DNA of 64,000 nt from Flectonema sp. DT1601 (lineage: Eukaryota > Euglenozoa > Diplonemea > Diplonemida > Diplonemidae), in assembly GCA_964019425.1 (NCBI GenBank), contig OZ025782.1, positions 1,488,001-1,552,000 of the forward strand, in the 5' to 3' direction. The position numbers were made by a program, and so were the translations under genes. This document shows positions 11,918 to 20,811 of the stretch, in pieces (position 1 is the stretch's first letter; each line of letters opens with the position of its first letter). The notes below the pieces were generated by a model. It was given only the letters and a program-made list of their open reading frames with translations, was not told where the DNA came from and made no database searches.

Positions 11918-12349
11918 CTAATAACTTGTTACAGTGTAATAGTAGTAAGAAGGTGAACAGGTTGTAAGACACTTTTTTATGTCATAGGCGACGGTTGTGA
12001 ATCTAGATAGCATACTAGACATCGATACCTGAATATCTCTGTTCAGTTGGTTGAAAACAACTGAGCGAACAGCTTGTAGGGGAACTTCTTCTTCTGCTCC
12101 TCCAGTTGTATATTTGATGACTACCGTCTCGGCATCCATGTCTAATGATGTGACTATTGCGTGCCACATTCCCACAAAAACTTCCGATCCTTTACACAAC
12201 ACTCTTCTGTGCGCATATCTACGAATGCCATCATGTCCAACACTACCACACTGTTCCTCTTCAACGATCTGAACTTGCGAATGATATTTTTTAGTTTGCG
12301 CTAACAGACTTAGATCGCAAGTAGGTGGGGAGATACTACCAAGACACAT
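11918..12349 (-). CDS. Unknown 143-residue protein with a possible Tudor-like fold
   Basis: I do not recognise this protein. Residues about 50-95 read like a small beta-barrel: KGSEVFVGMWHAIVTSLD, then VVIKYTTGG and EEEVPLQAVRSVVF. That layout (charged entry, W-x-A-x-V, later V-x-x-V-x-x-V) occurs in Tudor/agenet and chromo-barrel folds, but the match is weak. The rest is not obviously structured and the C-terminus ends in a Tyr run, YYYYTVTSY. The ATG at 12349 lies 21 bases after the acceptor AAAACAG at 12371-12372. It is the last gene before a long gene-poor stretch. Confidence 0.65.
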   Translation of the reverse strand: MCLGSISPPTCDLSLLAQTKKYHSQVQIVEEEQCGSVGHDGIRRYAHRRVLCKGSEVFVGMWHAIVTSLDMDAETVVIKYTTGGAEEEVPLQAVRSVVFNQLNRDIQVSMSSMLSRFTTVAYDIKKCLTTCSPSYYYYTVTSY

Positions 12350-12370
12350 ATTATATTCTGATGTGTATAA

Positions 12371-12372
12371 CT
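12371..12372 (-). other. Probable trans-splice acceptor, 143-residue gene
   Basis: On the minus strand ATTGATTAAAACAG lies 21 bases before the ATG. It is less pyrimidine-rich than most acceptors in the window. Confidence 0.4.
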
Positions 12373-12515
12373 GTTTTAATCAATAATATATTTAACAAGA
12401 AACACAAACCAACGAATCACTAATATGTTAACAGGTACAATAACTTTAAAAAGAATAAAATTTCTAAAGGGGAACAATACATCAACCCTCATTACACAGA
12501 TGTCTCTACATCACA

Positions 12516-14264
12516 TTAAAGAGTTGGTATGACGCTCGCTAATGCAACAGACGGAAGCTCATCATTACTGCAGACTGCAACTGCTAACGGGACCTTTGAA
12601 TTCGAAGGACATGTCGCAGTGAAAGTAAAATGTTTTTCTTTTACGACAGATTGAGATTGCAAATATGTGATTTTATGAGTTCTTGAGAATGTTATTTTCA
12701 CCGTATGCTGACGCTGTCGGTGATTACGAAGTATACAATGGGTTTGGGTAGAATCGAACTTGAGAAGCTGTAAGTCAACACCAGTTAACCCCGGAAGTTC
12801 CATGATCGACATTTTCACCGGCAGAGTCGTATCAGGAGTCACAGCAATAGAATAGTAGGCTGTTTTATAAGACCATGACCACCCTTTTGAAGGATTCTTA
12901 CACGACACAGCGCAGATTCGTTTGCGCTGTCGGTTTGGGGGTACGGTGGCTGTTAGTTTTTGTTCTGTATTATCGCAGAACATAGCATCTCCAAAAGGAA
13001 GTATTTGAGCATTGCTAGATCCTGTGAAATCAATAGTCAGAGAGATAGGATCCTTATTTGTGTTTAATAGGCTAAAAATCCAATCTGTGTTGCCGTCTCC
13101 TTCATCTTTCATTAAGTCGACACCTGGGCCTATGAGATGGTGTTGTGTTTCTGATCTTCCTGTATGGGGGTGCCATTGTATCTTATGATCCCACGTCCAT
13201 AGTCCTTCAGCTTCACGAAGTGCTACACATATAGATGTGATTGCTCTTTTTGAGAGTCTTACTCTGATCTCCTTCCCACTAGTCTCGTGACTAGTTGAAA
13301 TTATTTTACAATTCTTAGCCTGAGTGAAATCAATAAGTATTTGTCCATCAAGTCCACTATTATTAACTGCTTCAAAACCAATAGTAGTCTCACCCAGTCG
13401 GTATGTCAACACTTCAACTAAACTATTGGGCTCAACAGGGACCCTTGACAGCAGACTATCTTCAGACTTTATAGGAAGAAGTGATTCCATCGCTTTCTGA
13501 GGCGGTGATGGTGATGGTGACGGTGATAACGCAGGCTGAGGAACTACTTTATAATTAGCCAAATCATCACCACTCACACTAAACCTTCTCACAGAGACTG
13601 ATGGTGTCCTATCTCTTGTTGGTGTGTTTAAAGAAGGCGGGCTGTTAAAACCGTTCGGTCGGATTCCTGGAGTCCCAGATGATGTCGGAGAGTTTAAAAT
13701 AGCGTCGACTTGGGTTTGAACTGACGCATCTCGCAGTGTACTTTTTTGAGTTGGAGAGGAACTCATATTTTTTTTAGACTTTCCATTCATCGAGTTTGGT
13801 GAGAAGCTCTTAGTTATCCTAGCAGGAGGAGAGGCTGATCTTCGTTGTGGAGATCGTTGCTTTTCAACCCAAGCACTGGTTTTAGTACTTCGAACCCTCT
13901 CCATCGGAGGATACGAATATGGACCAGGAGATCCAAACGAGGGGCTTCCATAAGACATCATAGGAACAGGTGTGATAACAGGTAGTGGTGACTCACCTCT
14001 AGGAACACTACAACTTGCATTCATAAAGCATCTCATTCTCCTACTTGGATCGATAGCTTTTAATTGACATACTTCTTTCTGAACCATACCAGGAAGATGC
14101 ATTGTTATGACTTCTGGAATCACATTCTCCGATCCTCTAAAGTCAACATTGATAGTTGCAGGTGTTATTCCTCTGTTGCTTACAAAAACAACAACTCCAT
14201 TCGGAGCAGCCTGTTTAGACAGCCATACTCCACATCCGTGACTTATCTCACACCATTCTGACAT
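12516..14264 (-). CDS. Protein with four related beta-sandwich-like repeats
   Basis: The family is not recognised. The 582-residue product has four segments sharing the pattern N-x-G...(I/V)x(I/V)DF...N. The first is VSNRGITPATINVDFRGSEN near residues 29-50. Others contain VNNSGLDGQILIDFTQAKN, NTNKDPISLTIDFTGSSN and, most diverged, LRNHRQRQHTVKITFSR near the C-terminus. Between repeats 1 and 2 lies a Ser/Pro/Arg-rich linker (about 95-265) with SPSPSPSPP. The repeats recall the beta-sandwich modules of some calpain-like proteins of protists, but no protease domain is present. No membrane segment or signal peptide is visible. The start ATG at 14264 is clear; the nearest acceptor-like site, CATGACAG, is about 65 bases upstream. 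Confidence 0.75.
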   Translation of the reverse strand: MSEWCEISHGCGVWLSKQAAPNGVVVFVSNRGITPATINVDFRGSENVIPEVITMHLPGMVQKEVCQLKAIDPSRRMRCFMNASCSVPRGESPLPVITPVPMMSYGSPSFGSPGPYSYPPMERVRSTKTSAWVEKQRSPQRRSASPPARITKSFSPNSMNGKSKKNMSSSPTQKSTLRDASVQTQVDAILNSPTSSGTPGIRPNGFNSPPSLNTPTRDRTPSVSVRRFSVSGDDLANYKVVPQPALSPSPSPSPPQKAMESLLPIKSEDSLLSRVPVEPNSLVEVLTYRLGETTIGFEAVNNSGLDGQILIDFTQAKNCKIISTSHETSGKEIRVRLSKRAITSICVALREAEGLWTWDHKIQWHPHTGRSETQHHLIGPGVDLMKDEGDGNTDWIFSLLNTNKDPISLTIDFTGSSNAQILPFGDAMFCDNTEQKLTATVPPNRQRKRICAVSCKNPSKGWSWSYKTAYYSIAVTPDTTLPVKMSIMELPGLTGVDLQLLKFDSTQTHCILRNHRQRQHTVKITFSRTHKITYLQSQSVVKEKHFTFTATCPSNSKVPLAVAVCSNDELPSVALASVIPTL

Positions 14265-14530
14265 TTATGATATTGAAGTTAAATTAAACCACAACCCAAT
14301 AGATAAACATCGAGTGTGTTCCTGTCATGAGAATGAATCCAAACGATGACATCACAAACTAATTCCATAAAATATTATCCTCCAGACTCTGTGAGTAGAC
14401 CTGTGTGGGGTTGAATGTGAAATGGTACGACCTAACATGTCAATAAAGAGGTTAATCTAAGTGTATATTTCTACTCTAAGTAAAAAGAACTAAACGAAAG
14501 GCAGTTACAAATATAACAACAAGATAACAA

Positions 14531-16378
14531 CTATCCAGAACTTAAAACAAAGGGAGGCCTTGTCGAAGGGTCGTATTGTGGAGGTGGGATCTGCGGAGTT
14601 GGCGGTAAATATCTTGAAGGAGACAACGAACGAACATCAGCATCTGTAGCTCCAAAGTCTGGAGAAAGAGACTGAACCGCTGCTATCTCTGGTGAGGCTA
14701 ACTTACCAAGAGATGCGAGACGGTTCTCAATTTCAAACGAGAAAGCTTCAAATTCAGCATCTGGTGGCACATCCCTACCTGAAGACTCCTCTCTGGTAGC
14801 TACAACTAAAACAGGAGATTCTTCTTCAGGATAGTTACTTCTGTAATACCCACGACTACCACTACTACTTATCACTTTAGCAGGACTCGGACTCACAATT
14901 GAATCACATAAACTACTTGATGGTACGAGTGGAATAGACTTCTTTGAGATTGGGGTCTCTACTCTTCCGTGTGATGTGAATTGAGCTGCCCGATCTCTTC
15001 GAAGTTGATAATTTTCTTTTGTGAGAGCGTCTAGTCTAGACCTCATGTCTTGCATGTTCATTCGATATTCAGAGAATGCCTGTTGGTAGACATCTGTTTT
15101 CTCTCTGTGTTGCTTCTGAGCATCTAACAGAGCATCACGCTCTCCAGAAACACTTGATATCCTCGACAGTAAATGTTCAACACGTTCGTGATGTTGAGCT
15201 CTCGATGATTCTTCTCTCTCTCGTATGTCTTCAACTGTGTTAGTTAGTTGTTCAATCTCAACAGCCATTTCCTTTCTCTGACGTTCAATTGCCGTTACCA
15301 AATTAGGAGATGACGTAGTCTGAGTATTATTCTGACACGCTTTTAAGAGAGTTTCAACCGATACAGTGAGATCTCCCTGGGAATCGAACTTGATGTCATT
15401 TGAAACGTCAATAGCTGGACTTTTATTTTCAAATGAGCAATCATCTCCATAACCATCCTCAATGTGACTGATTGTTCTACTCATGCTGTAACGTTCTCCA
15501 CGAAGAGCTGATGACATCGCTTCTGTTTGTGGGATCACCTGACCACATTCAGCAGCTAAGCTGCACATTTTATAAGATATCGCTAATTGGAGTTTTGATA
15601 CTTCTCTTGTTTGATTTATTTGAAATGCCATGTGTCGCAGACCAAGTAGAAGGGCTGCACCCTCACCCATTCCAGGATCGATTGTCTTTGTCTCAGCTCT
15701 CCATTGTTTTAAATCAGCCCACAGACCATGAACAAGTTTAGTATGATCTTCTAAGTCTTTTGCGGTTTCAGCTTTTGTTGCTGGTGATTCCGGGTTGGGG
15801 ATGTCAAATGGAGATGTCTTGTAAGGAGGGTTTGGTGATTGTAATCCAGCACTAACCGACTTGTCACTTGTTTCAATTGGTGTTGACTGATGAACAGCAG
15901 ATGCAGATCTTGAATTGCTGTGGTTCAATTCTGGAGGAGCAAAATCCAACGGTGACTGAGACGTAAACCATCCAGGTACATTAGTAGTTACTCTCTTAAG
16001 TGGATGAGGTTGTCTTGAGTTGCTGTGTGTTACTGAGGCATCACCTGTTGAAGAACATACGTCGCTATCAACTTTTTGATCAACTCCAGCAATAACACTA
16101 CTTCCTCTTCTTGAATTATCAACACATTCACTAACCCTTTTCTGAACATGTTGGATCTGATGTGCCTGATTTGGAGGAACGACGCTTACCGCTCTGTTTA
16201 AAGAACGTGAGCTATTCTCAACTCGATATGCAACACCTTCTCCTTCTGACATGTCTGTGTTGCGTCTTGCTCTTGTATTTCCCTTTAGCGTTGCAGCTAT
16301 TAAATGACTGCTTTCTTCTGTATCAAGAATACCCTGAATACGAGACATTGGTGTTGTCGCTTCTGAAGGAAGTGACAT
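14531..16378 (-). CDS. Coiled-coil, Ser/Pro-rich protein of unknown function
   Basis: The family is not recognised. The 615-residue product has a polar Ser-rich N-terminal half and a helical segment around 215-275 (HGLWADLKQWRAETK and following). A heptad-rich coiled coil lies at about 350-455, including RQRKEMAVEIEQLTN and ENYQLRRDRAAQ. The C-terminal tail is Pro/Ser-rich and ends PPQYDPSTRPPFVLSSG. The layout suits a cytoskeletal or scaffold protein, but this is inference. The ATG at 16378 lies 7 bases after TCCTCAACACACAG, one of the clearest acceptor sites in the window. Confidence 0.78.
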   Translation of the reverse strand: MSLPSEATTPMSRIQGILDTEESSHLIAATLKGNTRARRNTDMSEGEGVAYRVENSSRSLNRAVSVVPPNQAHQIQHVQKRVSECVDNSRRGSSVIAGVDQKVDSDVCSSTGDASVTHSNSRQPHPLKRVTTNVPGWFTSQSPLDFAPPELNHSNSRSASAVHQSTPIETSDKSVSAGLQSPNPPYKTSPFDIPNPESPATKAETAKDLEDHTKLVHGLWADLKQWRAETKTIDPGMGEGAALLLGLRHMAFQINQTREVSKLQLAISYKMCSLAAECGQVIPQTEAMSSALRGERYSMSRTISHIEDGYGDDCSFENKSPAIDVSNDIKFDSQGDLTVSVETLLKACQNNTQTTSSPNLVTAIERQRKEMAVEIEQLTNTVEDIREREESSRAQHHERVEHLLSRISSVSGERDALLDAQKQHREKTDVYQQAFSEYRMNMQDMRSRLDALTKENYQLRRDRAAQFTSHGRVETPISKKSIPLVPSSSLCDSIVSPSPAKVISSSGSRGYYRSNYPEEESPVLVVATREESSGRDVPPDAEFEAFSFEIENRLASLGKLASPEIAAVQSLSPDFGATDADVRSLSPSRYLPPTPQIPPPQYDPSTRPPFVLSSG

Positions 16379-16385
16379 CAGGTGA

Positions 16386-16387
16386 CT
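16386..16387 (-). other. Probable trans-splice acceptor, coiled-coil gene
   Basis: The minus strand reads TTCTTCCTCAACACACAG and then 7 bases to the ATG at 16378. The leader is too short for much else, so addition of a spliced leader is the simplest reading. Confidence 0.6.
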
Positions 16388-17167
16388 GTGTGTTGAGGAA
16401 GAAATATATATGTTTTTGTTCAGAGGGATTGCTTACGATAATCGATAAGTTGAAAAACCTAATAATATGAAAATATTAGATTATAATTATCTAAATAAAC
16501 TGTTGCTTGGCATGTTGAAAGCAGCGTGGTATGCATCTTTCAACATCTAAATACAAAGCAGACCCATAGGTACTTCTTGAATGAAGTTGCCCTTTGCGAT
16601 TCCCGCTCGTTATGTTTCTTTTTTTTTTTTTTTTTTTTTTTTTCATTCAAAAAAAAAGAGTAAGATTCCTTAATCTGAAGGGACACACCACTCCTTTCAT
16701 AAGGGGACGTAAACCCAGAAAGCGATGTCGCTTTTCTTATTATTCAGCCTTTTTTTTTTTTTTTTTGAGAAAAAAAAAAAACTGTAATTCATTTATCGTT
16801 TATCCGTTTGAAAGACACGAATCATGAGAAGAGCTCATATTAGGTGAGAAGAAAATAAACTACAAAAAAAAAAAAAAAAAAAAAAAAAGAGTTGGCAATA
16901 TGATTACCTTTTTTTTTTTTTTTTTTTTCCGGTTTTTTTTAGTCACATGTTCAATAAAAACTGTACGATAACGTGCGGGTTAGAAAAGACCATTGATCAT
17001 ACTTATCTTAAAGTTAAAGAAGGAAGGGAAAAAAAACAGATGGTTTGTCTTCTCACAGGGATCACTTTGACTTCCCCTTCTTGAGACACAAGTGAATACA
17101 TCGGAAGGGATCGATCCCCACAAAAAAATATCAAAGGGGAAAAAGGAGAACAAGAACACGAGCACTC
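16388..17167. other. Intergenic stretch with long A and T runs
   Basis: No gene seen. It holds T runs at about 16619-16643, 16749-16766 and 16908-16928 and an A run at about 16864-16887. These form the 3' flank of the nitronate monooxygenase gene. Confidence 0.6.
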
Positions 17168-18232
17168 TTATAATTTAGACACAATCAAGTTGTTACGGTT
17201 TTGGATAATAGCAGCAGCCTCTGTTACGAGTTGGTCAACAATTTCCTTAGCTGGAGCAATGCTCTTGACACCTCCACATGCCTGACCAACTAGAAGAGGG
17301 TGAGTCTTCGCGACTGACCAACGCTCTCCAGCTGCAAGAGTCCGCTTGCGGTCCCACGCGATCGGAAGCTGTCCCTCTGCAGTCAGTTCACTGATACGCT
17401 GAGGCTGAGCTTCCCATTTGTTTACGATGTCTGTTTTAATAACACGAAGAGGACGACCAGTGTAAATAAGAGTACGGACAGTGTCGGTAGCAGCGCCTTC
17501 GACGACGCTGTTCTTGTGACGAGTAGATGTCGTCGCTTCCTTTGAAGCGATAAAACGAGTGCCTACCCAAACAGCTTCAGCTCCCAGAGAAAGAGAAGCA
17601 GCGACACCTCTTCCATCAAAGATTCCACCAGCAGCTACAACATGAACTGGTCCACCAGTGAGAGGTGATGTCGCTCCCTTTGCAGCTTCAACACAAAGAG
17701 GGATGAGTGCCATAGTTCCAATCTCTCCTGTGTGACCTCCACCTTCATATCCCTGACAACAAACAATATCCATTCCAACAGAGATTGCTTTCTTTACGTG
17801 TTTTGGGTGTCCACACATATTCATACAAAGAATTCCATGCTGATGGAGTTTATCGACAACCCACTTTGGAGGGATACCAACAGCACTGATAAATAGTCTA
17901 GCTTTACTCTCAATGATTACATTAATGAGTTCTGGAAGTGATCCTTCTGTGTAGTCGTAGTTAGTCTTTCTAGCGCTTCCACCAACTTGTGGGAGAAGAA
18001 GATCAACACCGAAACAAGTCTTGTCAACTAACTGTGCCTTTAGTTTAGCGATTTCCGCTCTCAACATCTTTGGAGTTAAAAGAACACCTCCAATGCTACC
18101 AATTCCTCCTGCGTTACTGACAGCAGCAGCGAGATCAGCTCCAGAAACGTTGTTCATACCTGCTAACATTATTGGATGTTTAATCTTTAGCAAGTCAGTT
18201 AGGGACGTCTTGATAACTTGTGGGCTACTCAT
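17168..18232 (-). CDS. Nitronate monooxygenase (2-nitropropane dioxygenase family)
   Basis: This is an FMN-dependent TIM-barrel enzyme of 354 residues that oxidises alkyl nitronates. It begins with KIKHPIMLAGMNNVSGADLA, the usual substrate and flavin entry. It continues with SNAGGIGSIGG, the GYEGGGHTGE segment carrying the conserved His near the flavin, and the phosphate-binding AAGGIFDGRGVAASLSLGAE before VWVGTRFIAS. Length and motif order match the family. The ATG at 18232 is preferred because it has A at -3 and the frame upstream holds no ATG. The acceptor TTTTTACCAACAG is at 18267-18268. Related enzymes such as enoyl-ACP reductase FabK share the fold, so the exact substrate is open. Confidence 0.9.
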   Translation of the reverse strand: MSSPQVIKTSLTDLLKIKHPIMLAGMNNVSGADLAAAVSNAGGIGSIGGVLLTPKMLRAEIAKLKAQLVDKTCFGVDLLLPQVGGSARKTNYDYTEGSLPELINVIIESKARLFISAVGIPPKWVVDKLHQHGILCMNMCGHPKHVKKAISVGMDIVCCQGYEGGGHTGEIGTMALIPLCVEAAKGATSPLTGGPVHVVAAGGIFDGRGVAASLSLGAEAVWVGTRFIASKEATTSTRHKNSVVEGAATDTVRTLIYTGRPLRVIKTDIVNKWEAQPQRISELTAEGQLPIAWDRKRTLAAGERWSVAKTHPLLVGQACGGVKSIAPAKEIVDQLVTEAAAIIQNRNNLIVSKL

Positions 18233-18266
18233 TTTTGTTGTTTTTGGTTTTATCCGTATCGTTTTA

Positions 18267-18268
18267 CT
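18267..18268 (-). other. Probable trans-splice acceptor, nitronate monooxygenase gene
   Basis: The minus strand reads TTATTATTTTTACCAACAG, 34 bases before the ATG. Confidence 0.55.
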
Positions 18269-18591
18269 GTTGGTAAAAATAATAAAGTTAATAATCAAAC
18301 AGTGCAAGCAATCATCACAATGAGTTTACTCTTTATCATCCACAACAATTATAGATGACTAGTATGTCAAAGGAGAAAATATTTCGCAAAGTACACCCAC
18401 TGACAAAGACCAGAGGATGTTTTTTTTTTTTTTTTTTTTTTTACTTTTTTTTTTTTTTTATTCGCTCGCTTATTTCTTACAAGAAGATATATCGCAATTA
18501 AAATCGAGGTGTTAAAAATATATTTATTGGGAACGTGTCAGCACTCTCATGCGAGAGAAGACAATGCCACAAGCTAGTAAAAGCCAAGGTA

Positions 18592-18629
<38 letters not shown>

Positions 18630-18638
18630 TGTCAAAAA
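18269..18638. other. Intergenic stretch with poly(T) tracts
   Basis: No gene seen. T runs at about 18420-18442 and 18597-18620 lie beyond the 3' end of the SPRY gene. Confidence 0.6.
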
Positions 18639-19295
18639 TTATGCAGGTGGTTCAGCGTGTCTTACAACTACGTGATCACCGTCGTTGAGCAAGCTCACAG
18701 CGCCGTATATCTCACCAGAGCCTTGGAGGTCGGCAAATCCGGCTTTGCCTAGTTTTTTTCCATTCTTGTAGACGTACATAGCAGGTCCAGACATTAATAT
18801 CCCAATAACGTCTCCTTGCTTACATTGTTCTGCGAAATCGATATCAGCTCCTTTGTGGTAGACGTGTCCATACTTGCTGCCGTAGCCCCATGAGAATGCG
18901 GATGTTCCGAGAAAATTATCTTTCGGCATATTTTCGAGAGTTAGTCCAAGAACGATTTGTTGATTAACGGCTCTCTTCAATTTCTTAAGTGTGAACTCCC
19001 AATACTTTCTGGAACCGATTCCTACACCAGGTTTTAATCTAGCAGTGTTCCACTTTCCATCGTTGCCTACTTTTTTTAAACTCAGTCCCCCATGTGATAC
19101 TTCAAAATAAGGAGCCTTTGTAACAAATCCTCCCAACGGATCCATAGGACCCGATGCCTTTCTCGCCTTTGGGCTTTCTGATGGACTGCCTCCTGAAAAC
19201 ACAGATGTGAATGGTGCATTCGGATCAGCATTTCTACAGGCGTCCATAACATCTTGAACAGTCATACGAGAGAGTAAACCCTCGAGTGATGACAT
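18639..19295 (-). CDS. SPRY-domain protein
   Basis: This 218-residue protein is mostly one SPRY domain, a protein-binding beta-sandwich. Residues 1-50 are a short helical lead and a Ser/Pro linker. From about 55, GGLSLKKVGNDGKWNTARLK starts the domain. KYWEFTLKKL matches the SPRY strand that usually reads YWEV, SWGYGSKYGHVYHKG the central loop, and QGDVIGILM with MYVYKNGKKLG the C-terminal signature (usually GDVIGC and FTKNG). No catalytic or RING domain is attached, so it may be an adaptor. The ATG at 19295 is 23 bases after the acceptor CACCCTTCAG at 19319-19320. Confidence 0.85.
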   Translation of the reverse strand: MSSLEGLLSRMTVQDVMDACRNADPNAPFTSVFSGGSPSESPKARKASGPMDPLGGFVTKAPYFEVSHGGLSLKKVGNDGKWNTARLKPGVGIGSRKYWEFTLKKLKRAVNQQIVLGLTLENMPKDNFLGTSAFSWGYGSKYGHVYHKGADIDFAEQCKQGDVIGILMSGPAMYVYKNGKKLGKAGFADLQGSGEIYGAVSLLNDGDHVVVRHAEPPA

Positions 19296-19318
19296 TTGGT
19301 TAGGTTTGTATGTAATAC

Positions 19319-19320
19319 CT
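19319..19320 (-). other. Probable trans-splice acceptor, SPRY gene
   Basis: The minus strand reads TACTTCTAACACCCTTCAG, then 23 bases to the ATG. Confidence 0.6.
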
Positions 19321-19460
19321 GAAGGGTGTTAGAAGTAAGTGATTATTAGTAGTAAAAATAAAAAGTTAAAAATCCATCGTAAAAGTGTAACAATGTCATT
19401 TCATTGAAGTTGTAAAAGTGACCATGAATGTGGTTGTGGTTAATTGATATCAGTAGTATA

Positions 19461-19676
19461 TTAGATCCAGGAAAGTCCTTTGGGCTCACCAGCTTTTAAT
19501 TTCTTCTCCCATAAATCACCAGATATATGACTGCCATAGCCACTCTCTTTACAACTTCCGTCATCTACCAACCCGCCTGTCACACGCCAATTCCCTGCCG
19601 GAAGCTGAAACTCTTCACACTGATGACCTGCACTGTTACGGTGCAGGCGGTGGTATGCTCCGGGTTTATCTGACAT
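19461..19676 (-). CDS. Small unknown protein, 71 residues
   Basis: I do not recognise this short protein. It is hydrophilic, with no signal peptide or membrane segment. It contains HRLHRNSAGHQCEEFQLPAG, a WRVTGGLVDDGSC stretch with two Cys nearby, and a C-terminus of GDLWEKKLKAGEPKGLSWI. Coding is supported by an ATG 18 bases after a usable acceptor (ATTTTAACAG, 19695-19696), by a composition unlike the homopolymer-rich flanks, and by placement between two genes of the same direction. It could be a lineage-specific protein. Confidence 0.6.
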   Translation of the reverse strand: MSDKPGAYHRLHRNSAGHQCEEFQLPAGNWRVTGGLVDDGSCKESGYGSHISGDLWEKKLKAGEPKGLSWI

Positions 19677-19694
19677 TTGTGTAAGAAGTACTTC

Positions 19695-19696
19695 CT
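19695..19696 (-). other. Probable trans-splice acceptor, 71-residue gene
   Basis: The minus strand reads CTATTTTAACAG, 18 bases before the ATG at 19676. Confidence 0.5.
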
Positions 19697-19815
19697 GTTA
19701 AAATAGATACAAAGTATAATATATTCACATTCTTAAACATCACTAAGATGGTTGTCATTTCTAAATTCTAATGTGGAATGGAATACAAAAGAAGGTATCG
19801 TCAGGCATCTCAGAT

Positions 19816-20374
19816 CTATTTTTCTATTTGTTGGAGTAGAGCTTGAATTTGGGTAAGTTGTTTTCGGGTGTCAAAGTTCTGTTTTTCAATATTTTTTTTT
19901 TTTTTTACAAAATAATCACATCTTGACAAGCAAGTATACCTTTTGAATCCCCTTCATACAAGCAGTGAAGATGTCTTCTATGTCAGAACGAAGTTGTTTA
20001 AATGAATCTGTTGTAGCAGTTCTGTGGTCGTCTTCAAGTTGTAGTCGCCGTCGCTTAATATTTTCATGAGTTGAATTGATCGACTGTGCCTTTGATATAC
20101 ATATCGATAACTCTTTCAATTTTAATTCCAATTCAGTTGTTATACTGTTCGTCACATCATCACATTGCTGTACCGCCGTAGCCCACTTTTTTATTACATT
20201 AATTTCTTCTTCTCGATCGTTTTTTGAATTTTGTAACATCGAAATACACTCTTCTTCAACCATCGTCAACAACGACTTGCTTGTACTTATTTTCTCAATC
20301 GGCTTTGAAATTGTTTTATGTAGTAGTTTCGCCATTTGGAACAAATCTTCATCAGCGGTGGGTGTTTTAGACAT
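19816..20374 (-). CDS. Small coiled-coil protein (2 exons)
   Basis: This is an all-helical protein of about 165 residues with no recognised family. Exons are 19940-20374 and 19816-19878; the 61-base intron has donor GTATAC and acceptor TTGAAAAACAG. Splicing replaces a short tail with NFDTRKQLTQIQALLQQIEK, which continues the heptad pattern and so supports the join. Earlier heptads include TTELELKLKELSICISKAQS and SFKQLRSDIEDIF. A small subunit of a helical assembly (for example of the BLOC-1, HAUS or kinetochore type) is possible, but nothing picks one. The start is the ATG at 20374; acceptor candidates TTTATAG and TTTTTAG lie 7-16 bases upstream. Confidence 0.75.
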
Positions 20375-20811
20375 CACGAACTAAAAACCTATAAAAAAAG
20401 AAATAAGAATAAAGCAAAAAGAAAAACGTCTGACCAATACAACATGACTAGGGGAGACGATTTCTTCCCATCAAACCAAAGCAGGTGGTTCACAGTTAGG
20501 TTAGTCTAAACTGTAACAAAGAACCAGACGATTTTTAAAAAAACGACTAACTAATACTTTCTTTGATATTAAGCATACGGCAAAACTTATGAACCGTCGA
20601 ACAAGTAGAGCCTATCCAGGGAATTCCACTACTTGCTTGTACCTCATAAAACAAAACATAAAAACATGCATCATAAACACCAACGACAGAAGCAATGGAA
20701 GTGGCCACCACCTTCCAGAAGATTCATTCACCATATCAAAAACACTGAAGGGAGAAGTAATTAAGTTTCAGATGCAATATAAAAAACATCCACAACAAGT
20801 GTTTCACAGGT

